64,000 nt of DNA from JADJOY01 sp046331705 [NCBI: bacterium] (GTDB taxonomy: Bacteria > JADJOY01). Position numbers and translations under genes: made by a program. This document shows, one piece after another, positions 28,420 to 36,212 of the stretch. The stretch is taken from the NCBI GenBank assembly GCA_046331705.1, contig JAXLQJ010000039.1, positions 1 through 64,000 on the forward strand, in the 5' to 3' direction. Under the pieces are notes generated by a model that searched no databases, had not been told where the DNA came from, and was given only the letters and a program-made list of their open reading frames with translations. The first letter of the stretch is position 1. Each line of letters begins with the position of its first letter.

Positions 28420-28878
28420 TCACTCGACGATGGCGCTCGTGGCCGCGGGCTCCTCGTCGGTGGGCAAGCTCGCCGCGTCTCCGGCGGTCGTCCCGGCGGC
28501 AGCCTCGTCGGGCGCCGTCGCGATCTCGCCGTCGGCCGCTGCGTTCTCTTCCGTCGTGCCCTCGTCCGCCGATTTCGCGTCCTCGGCGTCCTTCCCGTGG
28601 TCGTCGGCGTCCTTGGCGGCAGCCTTGTCGTCGTCGGCGAGGGCCGCCAGCCGAACCGGCCCGGCGTGTTGCCGGCTCAAGGTGCCACCCGCGAGCGCGA
28701 ACACCAGTGCGCCGGTCAGCAGCGTCCAGGTGAGCTCGAGCCGTGCCACGCGGCCCCGAACCGGCTCGTGCGCCGCGCCTCGGCGCGCCACCAGCACGAC
28801 TCCCATGGAACAGGCGGCGAATGCCCCCAGCACGGTCCAATAGAGCGGGATCACGGCGGAATCGAGGCTGGCGCTCAC
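28420..28878 (-). CDS. Small two-helix membrane protein with acidic tail
   Basis: From a GTG at 28878 with GAGGG upstream, the product has 152 residues. Two transmembrane helices lie at about residues 10-30 and 47-70. The tail, from about residue 85 on, is almost entirely Ala, Asp, Glu, Lys and Thr. The segment LELTWTLLTGALVFALAG looks a little like the second helix of cytochrome c oxidase subunit II, and the gene sits directly ahead of ctaA-ctaB, but no copper-binding domain is present. It may be a remnant or an assembly accessory. A longer ATG frame from 29016 adds a Pro/Ser/Arg-rich stretch and is less likely. Confidence 0.6.
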   Translation of the reverse strand: MSASLDSAVIPLYWTVLGAFAACSMGVVLVARRGAAHEPVRGRVARLELTWTLLTGALVFALAGGTLSRQHAGPVRLAALADDDKAAAKDADDHGKDAEDAKSADEGTTEENAAADGEIATAPDEAAAGTTAGDAASLPTDEEPAATSAIVE

Positions 28879-29089
28879 GTTCGGTAGACCCTCGGTGGAA
28901 CCGCTCGATCGGCGGGTGCGCTGTTCGGATACGGGCGAGATGCGAGAGGGCGGCTCGGGGACGGGTGGGGCAACCGCATTCGAGCTGCGCGCGATCGGTG
29001 TCCGCGCCTGCGGCAATATGCGGAACCCCCGCGGCCCATGTCAACGCGGCGCGCCACGCGCCACGTCGCGCGCGGGGCGGTCCGAACGG

Positions 29090-29785
29090 TCAGCTGCGGA
29101 CGCGGGCGAGCGTGGCCTGGATGTGGGTCGTGGCGATCGCCGCCAGCTCACCGGCGAGAGCGAAATTGCCCTCGATCCGCAGCGCTCCGCCCAGCATGAG
29201 CGCTTGAAGGTTCGCGGGGCGGCCCGCGCCGCTCAGCGATTGGAAGTCGAGCCAGCTCATGGAGAACGTGGTGTCCGGCGGGTTGCGCGCGGCACCGCCG
29301 CCGAAATGGATGCCGAGGCGCCAGTCGCGGCCCTGGAAGTGGCGAATCGAGACCACCAGCGTGCCGTCGATGCGGCGCAGCCGCTCGCGCGAGGCGGCGT
29401 CGAGCGGCACCACCGGCGCGGGTGTGCGGCTCGCCTCCGCGACGAGCGCGCTGGGTCCGCCCAGCTCGCCGCGCAGGAACGCGGCCCAGTCGTCCACGGT
29501 CTGGAAGACCTGCACGTCGATGCGGCGCGACGAATGGCCTCGCTCCACCGTCAGCGCATGGTCGTCGAATCCGAGCACCCACACGCCACCGCCAGCGCCG
29601 GTCAGCTCGACGCGCACCGAGAGGTCGTAGCCGGGAGGCGCCGCGGCGCGCTCGAGCCCTTCGGCGTAGCGCTCCACGAGGAACGCTTCGAAGAAGTCGC
29701 GCGGCTTGATGGTCGCGAGATCGTGGGAGCGGCGCGCGGCACGCTTGCGCGCTGGCTTCTTGTGAGCAGGAGGGCGAGAGGTCAT
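29090..29785 (-). CDS. SCP2 sterol-carrier-like domain protein
   Basis: The 231-residue product begins with a basic stretch of about 20 residues. An SCP2-type fold follows, with FQTVDDWAAFLRGELG (about 95) and DGTLVVSIRHFQGRDWRLGIHFG (about 140, quoted in part: DGTLVVSIRHFQ) and the exposed C-terminal LGGALRIEGNFALAGEL (about 203), typical of the lipid-binding tunnel of this family. It probably binds a lipid or acyl-CoA in the cytoplasm. The ATG at 29785 was chosen over one 24 codons upstream because the extension is low-complexity. About 210 bases without a recognisable gene separate it from the ctaA operon. Confidence 0.75.
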   Translation of the reverse strand: MTSRPPAHKKPARKRAARRSHDLATIKPRDFFEAFLVERYAEGLERAAAPPGYDLSVRVELTGAGGGVWVLGFDDHALTVERGHSSRRIDVQVFQTVDDWAAFLRGELGGPSALVAEASRTPAPVVPLDAASRERLRRIDGTLVVSIRHFQGRDWRLGIHFGGGAARNPPDTTFSMSWLDFQSLSGAGRPANLQALMLGGALRIEGNFALAGELAAIATTHIQATLARVRS

Positions 29786-29935
29786 GTGAGGCTCGTGTTC
29801 GAGAGGCGGCACGTCCCGGTGCCTCGGCGGCGCCGTCGCGGGGCCTTCTGGTAACACGAAGGAAGAGGCGCGGCCATCCTCGCATGGCGCGCCTCGATCG
29901 ACGGCGCGTCGCCGCGGGATGCGCGTGCGGCCGCG

Positions 29936-30253
29936 TCAGACCCAGCCGACTCGCGCGCGCAGCAACCGCGCCACCCGCAGCGGCAGCTCGTGCGGATGCG
30001 GGGCGTGCGTCGCGCGCCGTGGCGGTGGGCGCGTGCCGGGCGCCTCGTGGTCGAGGTCCGGCTCGTGCTCGGCAGGATCGGCGGTGGTGGAGGCGGCGCG
30101 GACGTCGACGACCGAGTCCGCGAAGCTCACCGCCGAGCACTCGACCCAGTAGCCCGAGCGGCACAGCGATAGATCCTGGAGCCCAGCCACCAACGTCTCG
30201 CGCGTCGCGCGACAGAATGGATGGACCCCATCAAGCAAGTGCGGACACTTCAT
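29936..30253 (-). CDS. Small protein with N-terminal four-Cys motif
   Basis: The 105-residue product starts MKCPHLLDG and has Cys3, Cys14, Cys31 and Cys38 in the pattern CPHL-(x)-PFCRA-(x)-LCRSGYWVEC. Similar four-Cys modules of the CPYL...C...YC...C type occur at the N-termini of signalling and other proteins in Deltaproteobacteria and may bind zinc or an iron-sulfur cluster. The rest is Pro/Arg/His-rich and probably disordered. AGGGGA about seven bases upstream strongly supports the ATG at 30253. It is divergent from glgC. Function is not known. Confidence 0.6.
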   Translation of the reverse strand: MKCPHLLDGVHPFCRATRETLVAGLQDLSLCRSGYWVECSAVSFADSVVDVRAASTTADPAEHEPDLDHEAPGTRPPPRRATHAPHPHELPLRVARLLRARVGWV

Positions 30254-30492
30254 GGTGGTCCCCTCGCCGGGTTCGGATGACGACCAGATTCCGCGCACGT
30301 TTCGTGCCAGCGACAGGATCGCCGCGCGAACGGGCGCGCAGATCCTCGCGCGCGTGCTGAATGCCGCCGCGCGTGTGAAACAATTGCGGTCATCCGTAGG
30401 ACCACCAAGCGCAACGCCAGCGTCCCGTCGCTGGCACGCATCATGCCTCGCATTCTCTCCACGGTTCACGGCACGGGAGAGTCAAGCTCGCG

Positions 30493-31791
30493 ATGATCAC
30501 GGACAACTTGAATGCGGGTGTCGCGCACGGATGGGGTCGGATGCCGACGGGAGCGGGTGGAATCGTCGCGGTGGTGCTGGCGGGCGGTGAAGGGCGAAGG
30601 CTCTTGCCGCTCACCCAGCGCCGCGCCAAGCCCGCCATGCCGTTCGCCGGGAAGTACCGGCTCATCGACTTCGTGCTCACCAATCTGGTGCACTCGAACA
30701 TCCTGCGCATTCACGTCCTGACGCAGTACCAGCCCTACTCGCTGATCCGCCATCTCGCGCGGGGCTGGACCTTCTCGTCCCACCTCGGTCAGTACTGCGA
30801 GATCATTCCGGCGGCCTCGGGCGAGGGGCGGGGCTGGTATCAGGGATCCGCCGACGCGCTCTTCCAGAACCTGGCGCGCTTCGAGCGCGACCGGCCGCGG
30901 ATCGTGGCGGTGTTCGGATCCGACCACATCTACCGGATGGACCTCCGGCCGATGATCGAGGAGCACGTCGAGTCCGGCGCCGACGCCACCGTGAGCGTGC
31001 TGCCGTATCCGATCGGCGAAGCCCATCAATTCGGCTGCCTGGAGGTCGACGCCAACATGCGCGTGGCGCGGTTCGTCGAGAAGCCGCCGAGCCCACCGCC
31101 GTTTCACGCCGACCCGTCGAAGGCGCTGGTCTCGATGGGGAACTACCTGTTCAACTTCGACGTGATGCGCGAGGTGCTCCACCTCGACCACCTCAACCCG
31201 GACAGCCGCCACGACATCGGCGGCGACATCCTCCCCGCCTACTTCAACCAGCTCCACATCCACGCGTACGACTTCTCGAAGAACCGCTGCCCCGGCATCA
31301 CCGACGCGGAGGTGGGGTACTGGCGTGACGTCGGCACGATCGGATCGTATTGGCGCGCCTCGATGGATCTGGTGGCGGTGTCGCCGATCTTCAACATGTA
31401 CAACTACGAGTGGCCGCTGCTGACGGCGCGCACGGACCACCCGCCGGCCAAGTTCGTGTTCTCGGATCGGGATTCGAACCGGCTGGGTGTGGCCACCGAC
31501 TCGATCGTGAGCGACGGCTGCGTGGTCTCGGGCGGACACATCGACCGCTGCGTCCTCGGTCCGCGCGTGCGGGTCAACTCCTACGCCACCGTGAGCGAGT
31601 GCGTGATCTTCGAAGGCGTCGAGATCGGCCGGCGCTGTCGCATCCGGCGCACGATCGTCGACAAGGAAGTGAAGATCCCCGCCGATACCACCATCGGCTG
31701 GGACGAGCAGCACGACGTCGCGCGAGGCATCGTCATCGGCGACGACGGCATCCGCGTCGTGCCGCCGGGTGTGCGGTTCGACGGGGCGTGA
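30493..31791 (+). CDS. glgC: Glucose-1-phosphate adenylyltransferase
   Basis: GlgC makes ADP-glucose for glycogen synthesis. The 432-residue product has the nucleotide-binding LAGGEGRRLLPLTQRRAKPA (about residues 29-48), the conserved YRLIDFVLTN, GSADALFQN (about 118), the Asp-containing FGSDHIYRMD (about 140), the sugar-phosphate site FVEKP (about 193), and a left-handed beta-helix C-terminal domain ending CRIRRTIVDKEVKIP. No other glycogen gene is in the window. An internal ATG at 30541 is an alternative start, since the first 16 residues are not conserved-looking. Confidence 0.96.
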   Translation: MITDNLNAGVAHGWGRMPTGAGGIVAVVLAGGEGRRLLPLTQRRAKPAMPFAGKYRLIDFVLTNLVHSNILRIHVLTQYQPYSLIRHLARGWTFSSHLGQYCEIIPAASGEGRGWYQGSADALFQNLARFERDRPRIVAVFGSDHIYRMDLRPMIEEHVESGADATVSVLPYPIGEAHQFGCLEVDANMRVARFVEKPPSPPPFHADPSKALVSMGNYLFNFDVMREVLHLDHLNPDSRHDIGGDILPAYFNQLHIHAYDFSKNRCPGITDAEVGYWRDVGTIGSYWRASMDLVAVSPIFNMYNYEWPLLTARTDHPPAKFVFSDRDSNRLGVATDSIVSDGCVVSGGHIDRCVLGPRVRVNSYATVSECVIFEGVEIGRRCRIRRTIVDKEVKIPADTTIGWDEQHDVARGIVIGDDGIRVVPPGVRFDGA

Positions 31792-31813
31792 GCGGCCGGC
31801 CCGGCCGCCGCTC
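31790..31813. terminator. Bidirectional hairpin between convergent genes
   Basis: GAGCGGC (31790-31796) pairs with GCCGCTC (31807-31813), and a short inner GGC/GCC stem follows after a one-base bulge. The hairpin sits in the 36-base gap between the converging glgC and PAP2-glycosyltransferase genes, where a shared terminator is expected. It lacks a T-run on either side. Confidence 0.5.
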
Positions 31814-31827
31814 CTCGGCGCCGGGCG

Positions 31828-33954
31828 TCAGAACCGTTCCTGCGGGAACCACTCGGGGAAGCCGCGGAAGCCCTCGCAGCGGAAGAGCCGCTGCGTGCCG
31901 AGCCATTGGTTGTCGCTCGGGTCCCGGTAGGCCGGCAGCTCGCGGCAGTCCTCGAACGCGAACGCCACTCCCGGGTGGATCCCGCCACTGCCCCCCACGT
32001 AGAGGGCCGCGGCGCCGGCGGGGACCGTCGCGAGGTCGTTCCACAGGTCGTATTGCTCGTAGCGCCGGTCGAGGCGCACCGAGTACACACGTGGGTGCCC
32101 CGGCACGTAGAACGCGAGCTCGCTCGCTTTCGCGTACTGGTTGACGAAGACGAGCGGGGCGGCGCCCTCGGCTCGCCAGGCTTCGAGGACGCGACCGACG
32201 TGTAGCCCGAAGCCGCGCCAACCCCTGAGCCGCGCGGTCGGGTCGAGCCGCCCGGGTAGCCCCTCGAAGAAGTCTTGCGCCAGCCCCGCGCTACCCATCA
32301 GCGCGCTCACCATCAGGCTCGCGGCCACACAGGCTGCGGCGAGGCGCCGCATGGCCTGTCGCCGCCGGCCCCGCAGCGCCGGGATGGCCTGGTCGAGCAC
32401 CCAGCCGGCGCTCACCCCCGCAGCGAGGTAGGCCGGAACCGCCCAATTCGCCTGCACCTTGGCCTGGCCGGACTTGAGGGTGAAGAACGCGAGGATCGGC
32501 GCCGAGGTGGCGAACAGCAGCACATGGCCCGGATCGCGGGTCTGCCAAGCGGCTCGACCGGAGCGCGCCATGCCCAAGCCGAGCAGCACCGCGACCCACG
32601 GCGTGAGCACGCCGATCTGCGAGCCCACGAACTCGAGCAGCTGGCCCACGTCGAAGCCCGCGCCCTTGCCGACGCCAGCCAGCTTGCCGACGTGCGCGGT
32701 GGTGACCCAGCCGTGCCGCGCGTTCCAGATCCACACCGGCAGCGTCAGCGCCGCGGCCACCGCCCCGCAGAGGTAGGGGCCGGGGCGGCGCAGCTGCGCG
32801 CGCAGCGCGGGCACGACCAGCAGCGCGCCGATCACGCACGGCGCCAGCACGCCCGCCGTGTACTTGAAGAGGAAGGCGACACCGGTGGCGAGGCCCGCTG
32901 CGAGCCAAGCGCGCGTGGATCCGGTTCGAAACGCGCGCTCGAGCGCCACCAGCGCCAGCGCCCAGCAGGCCGCGAACGGCGGATCGATGGTCGCGAGCAT
33001 CCCGCCCGCGGTGAACAGCGGCGAGAGCCTGAGCGTGACCAGCCCGAGCACCGCCGCGCGATCGCTACCGGTGATGCGCCGCGCGAGCACGAACATCGCC
33101 AGCGCCAGCACGGTGCTCGCGAGCACCGCGGACATGCGGATGCCGGCGGGCGACGATCCGAAGAGCGCGGTGGTCGCGCGGATCAGATACGCGATCCCCG
33201 GCCCCTTGCTGTAGTACGAGAGATCGAGGCGCCGCGACCACTCCCAGTAGTGCGCCTCGTCGGGGGCCAGATCGAGTCCGCCGCGCGTGATCGCGATCAC
33301 GTTGAACGCCGTGTTGGCCGCCAGCAGCACCGCGCCCGCCGCCAGCCAGCGACGCTCACCGAGGGCTCGCCACCCGCGCACCGCCGCGCCGCGGATCGCA
33401 TGCGCCAGGCGATTGAGCCTCCGCCGCGGCGCGCCGCGCGCCAGCTCGAAGCCCACCAGCCCGAACGCCGCCCCGAGCACCAGCCCGCCGATCACGTCCA
33501 GCGGGAAATGGACCCCTTGGTAGACCCGCGTCAGCGCGGTCACCACCGCCACCGCCGCGAGCGGAAGCGCGAGCGCGGGGTGGGCGAGCGACACCACGGT
33601 CACCGCCGCCGACGTGTTCACGGCGTGTGAGGACGGAAACGACGCGGAGACCGGACAGCGGCCGGCGCGCAGCACCACGTCGTCGAGCACCTGGCAGGGG
33701 CGCTCGCGCGCGAAGAGCCGCTTCACCACGAAGCGATTCGTGGGGTCGCTGATCGCGACCACCAAGCCCGCGAGCAGCAGGGTGCGGCGCCACTTCGCGC
33801 CGCCGAGGGTCGCGAGCAGGATCGCGCCGACGATCAGCCACGGCACCATGCGGTGCGCGTCGGCGAGCGCGAGCAGGATCGTGTCGATTCGCTCGCCCAG
33901 GCCGCCCTGGTTGATCCAGCGGAACGTGAGATCGTCGAACGGCAGTGGCGTCAC
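31828..33954 (-). CDS. Fused PAP2 phosphatase and membrane glycosyltransferase
   Basis: The 708-residue protein joins two membrane enzymes. Residues 1-175 are a PAP2 (type 2 phosphatidic acid phosphatase) domain with all three motifs: KRLFARERP (about 79), FPSSHAVNT (about 106) and TRVYQGVHFPLDV (about 141). Residues from about 205 form an ArnT/GT39-type glycosyltransferase with about ten helices; the first loop holds DEAHYWEW (about 233), the acidic motif of this class. Lipid-phosphate sugar donors are used by such transferases and their products are recycled by PAP2 enzymes, so the fusion could couple transfer with lipid carrier turnover. The start is a GTG. It is convergent with glgC. Confidence 0.88.
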   Translation of the reverse strand: MTPLPFDDLTFRWINQGGLGERIDTILLALADAHRMVPWLIVGAILLATLGGAKWRRTLLLAGLVVAISDPTNRFVVKRLFARERPCQVLDDVVLRAGRCPVSASFPSSHAVNTSAAVTVVSLAHPALALPLAAVAVVTALTRVYQGVHFPLDVIGGLVLGAAFGLVGFELARGAPRRRLNRLAHAIRGAAVRGWRALGERRWLAAGAVLLAANTAFNVIAITRGGLDLAPDEAHYWEWSRRLDLSYYSKGPGIAYLIRATTALFGSSPAGIRMSAVLASTVLALAMFVLARRITGSDRAAVLGLVTLRLSPLFTAGGMLATIDPPFAACWALALVALERAFRTGSTRAWLAAGLATGVAFLFKYTAGVLAPCVIGALLVVPALRAQLRRPGPYLCGAVAAALTLPVWIWNARHGWVTTAHVGKLAGVGKGAGFDVGQLLEFVGSQIGVLTPWVAVLLGLGMARSGRAAWQTRDPGHVLLFATSAPILAFFTLKSGQAKVQANWAVPAYLAAGVSAGWVLDQAIPALRGRRRQAMRRLAAACVAASLMVSALMGSAGLAQDFFEGLPGRLDPTARLRGWRGFGLHVGRVLEAWRAEGAAPLVFVNQYAKASELAFYVPGHPRVYSVRLDRRYEQYDLWNDLATVPAGAAALYVGGSGGIHPGVAFAFEDCRELPAYRDPSDNQWLGTQRLFRCEGFRGFPEWFPQERF

Positions 33955-34014
33955 GTGAGGTCCACGGCGAGCGCGTGCTCGGCCAGTCGGCTCGCGCCCC
34001 CGATCGGCGCGCGG

Positions 34015-35178
34015 TCAGTCGGCCAGGATCAGCTTCGCGAGAGTCTGGAGCTGCATGAAGCTCGTGCCCTCGTAGATCTTTCCGATCTTGGCGTCTCGAT
34101 AGAGCTTCTCCGCGGGGAATTCCTTGGTGAAGCCGGCGCCGCCGAAGACCTCCACGGCGCGGGACGCGACGCGCTCGGCGACCTGCGAGGCGTGGTACTT
34201 GGCCATCGCCGCCTCGCGCGCGAAGGGGGCGCCCGCCTCGCGCAGCCGCGCCGCGTTGTAGACCATGAGCCGCGCGGACTCGACCTCGATGGCGAGCTCC
34301 GCGAGCCAGAACTGCATCGCTTGATTGGCGGCGATCGGCCGGCCGAACTGCTCGCGGGTCTTGGCGTACGCGACGGCGTTCTCGAAGGCCCCCTGAGCGA
34401 GCCCCACGAGCTGCGCGCCGATGCCGATTCGCCCCTCGTTCAAGAGCTCGATCGCCACCTTGTAGCCGCGTCCCACGTCGCCGAGCACCTGCGCGCGCGG
34501 CACGAAGCAGCCGTCCAGCAGCAGCTCGCAGGTGCTGGAGGCGCGGATGCCGAGCTTGTCCTCGGCCTTGCCCACGGTCAGCCCCTCGCTCTCGCGTGGC
34601 ACCAGAAAGGCGCTGATGCCCTTGTAGCCCGCCTCGGGATCGACGGTGGCGAAGATCAGGAAGAGCCCGGATTCGCGGGCGTTCGTGACCCACATCTTGC
34701 GGCCTTCGAGCCGGAAGCCGCCGTCCACCGGGTGGGCGCGACAGCGCAGCGCGAACGCGTCCGAACCACTACCCGACTCGCTCAGGCAATACGAGCCGGG
34801 ACGGTCGCCGGCGAGCCTGGGCAGGAAGCGGCTGCGCTGGGCCTCGTCGCCGTAACGCAAGAGCGCCGTCGTCAGCAGCGTGTTCTGCACGTCCACCAGC
34901 ACGCCCACGGCAGGATCGACCCGCGAGATCTCCTCCACCGCCAGGATCGACATGAAGAAGCTCGCGCCAGCGCCGCCCAGCTCCGTGGGCACCTCGATGC
35001 CCATCAGACCCATCTCGAAGAGCCCCGCGAGCACCGCCGGGTCGAGGCGTGCCTCGCGATCCATCGCCGCCGAACGCGGGCGAATGACGCGCTCGGCGAA
35101 GTCGCGCACCGAGCGGCGGAAGAGCGACTCCTCGTCGCTGAGCAACGTGAGGGGCGGGCGGGCGTGTGCGGAGGTCAT
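34015..35178 (-). CDS. Acyl-CoA dehydrogenase
   Basis: This FAD enzyme makes the first C-C double bond of fatty or branched acyl-CoA breakdown. The 387-residue product has the family landmarks: LSESGSGSDA (about 135), WVTNARESGLFLIFA (about 166), the mid-domain FGRPIAANQAMQFWLAE (about 275) and the C-terminal IYEGTSFMQLQT, where the catalytic Glu sits (about 370). This is the short/branched-chain or butyryl type. The ATG follows family length. No beta-oxidation partner is adjacent; it stands between the PAP2 fusion and the ATP-grasp gene with about 100 bases upstream. Confidence 0.95.
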   Translation of the reverse strand: MTSAHARPPLTLLSDEESLFRRSVRDFAERVIRPRSAAMDREARLDPAVLAGLFEMGLMGIEVPTELGGAGASFFMSILAVEEISRVDPAVGVLVDVQNTLLTTALLRYGDEAQRSRFLPRLAGDRPGSYCLSESGSGSDAFALRCRAHPVDGGFRLEGRKMWVTNARESGLFLIFATVDPEAGYKGISAFLVPRESEGLTVGKAEDKLGIRASSTCELLLDGCFVPRAQVLGDVGRGYKVAIELLNEGRIGIGAQLVGLAQGAFENAVAYAKTREQFGRPIAANQAMQFWLAELAIEVESARLMVYNAARLREAGAPFAREAAMAKYHASQVAERVASRAVEVFGGAGFTKEFPAEKLYRDAKIGKIYEGTSFMQLQTLAKLILAD

Positions 35179-35282
35179 GGCTCGGATCCGGGCTGTGTCG
35201 GACGCGACGGCCGCGTCCGCGAAGAAGGTACCGAAACGACCAGGGGCGCGAGTCTACCCCGCGCACCTCCCCGTGCCAGCCG

Positions 35283-36197
35283 TCAGCGCGGATCGTCCGT
35301 GGCCGGTTCGCGCGTGAGCCGCTCGTAGAGACCGTCCAGTCCCTGGTCTTCGCGGATCTCGGCGACCTGACCGTCCCCCAGCTCGATGACGATCCACTCG
35401 CCGTCCGCTCGCTCCGCGACGTCCATCGTGAAGAACGGGCTCGGTATCCGCGCCGCGATCGAGTCGAACGGCTCGCTCGGCGGTGGTTCGCCGCTCGCCG
35501 ATTCGCGCCAGTAGTGCCCGCCTGCGAGTGGAGCGGCGCTCCAGTACACGAGGCGGTACTCGCGAGCCAACGGCATGGCGCTCTTTGGGTGGCGCCCAGC
35601 GGGCCGAAGCTCGACGAACTCTCGAAACACGAACCCGCCCTCGAGCGAATCGCCGCGCAACGCGATGAAGCTGTCGAGCACGCGCTCGACCGCGTCGAGA
35701 TCGTCTGCGCACGGGATGTAGCAGGCCTCCTCCCATGCGTGTTTCTCCGACTTCACGTAATCCTTGAGCACCAGCGGACGATTGCCGAACGGCGCCAGTA
35801 ACAGCGCCAGCTCGGCGCGCGCTGGCCGGGTCGTGCTCGCGGTCCACACGCTCCGTGGCGTGTGCTCGGCGATGGCGGAATGGCTCGCGGGCAGGTGGTG
35901 GCAGAAGCGGTATGCCCCGGGCGACGTGACGAGCGTCGTTCCGCGTGCGGCGAGCGCTGCATGCAGCCGCTCGTACGCGGCGGCGGAGAGCATCCATCCG
36001 CGATAGATCGCGGACTCGGACGCTGCTGTCGGCGGGATGCGGCGAACCGCGCGCTCCGCTTCGTCGGCCGAGCCGAGGAGGTCCGTGTTCACGATACCCA
36101 CGCTTGCTCCACTGGCGCGCGCCAGCTCGACCTCGCGGGCGAAGGCTTCGTCGGGCTGCGAGCGATCGATCGAGTCGGAAGGGAAGAGCACGCGCAT
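35283..36197 (-). CDS. ATP-grasp domain protein (DUF4343-like)
   Basis: The 304-residue product looks like a short ATP-grasp ligase. The N-terminal domain is about 100 residues. The ATP-binding part has LVLKDYVKSEKHAWEEAC (about 142), FVFREFVELRP (about 190) and the metal-binding C-terminal block FFTMDVAERADGEWIVIELGDGQVA (quoted in part: TMDVAERADGEWIVIE, about 255). The acidic and Asn-equivalent positions look intact. Related DUF4343 proteins are found beside unknown metabolic or RNA-repair genes; the substrate here is unknown. It starts 15 bases downstream of the M48 protease gene, so the two may be co-transcribed. Confidence 0.8.
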   Translation of the reverse strand: MRVLFPSDSIDRSQPDEAFAREVELARASGASVGIVNTDLLGSADEAERAVRRIPPTAASESAIYRGWMLSAAAYERLHAALAARGTTLVTSPGAYRFCHHLPASHSAIAEHTPRSVWTASTTRPARAELALLLAPFGNRPLVLKDYVKSEKHAWEEACYIPCADDLDAVERVLDSFIALRGDSLEGGFVFREFVELRPAGRHPKSAMPLAREYRLVYWSAAPLAGGHYWRESASGEPPPSEPFDSIAARIPSPFFTMDVAERADGEWIVIELGDGQVAEIREDQGLDGLYERLTREPATDDPR

Positions 36198-36212
36198 GGT
36201 GGTGGGCTCGCG

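Noticed and set aside
31468-31484. GATTCGAACC as a tRNA T-arm
   Set aside because: It lies inside glgC in frame, and no acceptor or anticodon stem can be drawn around it.
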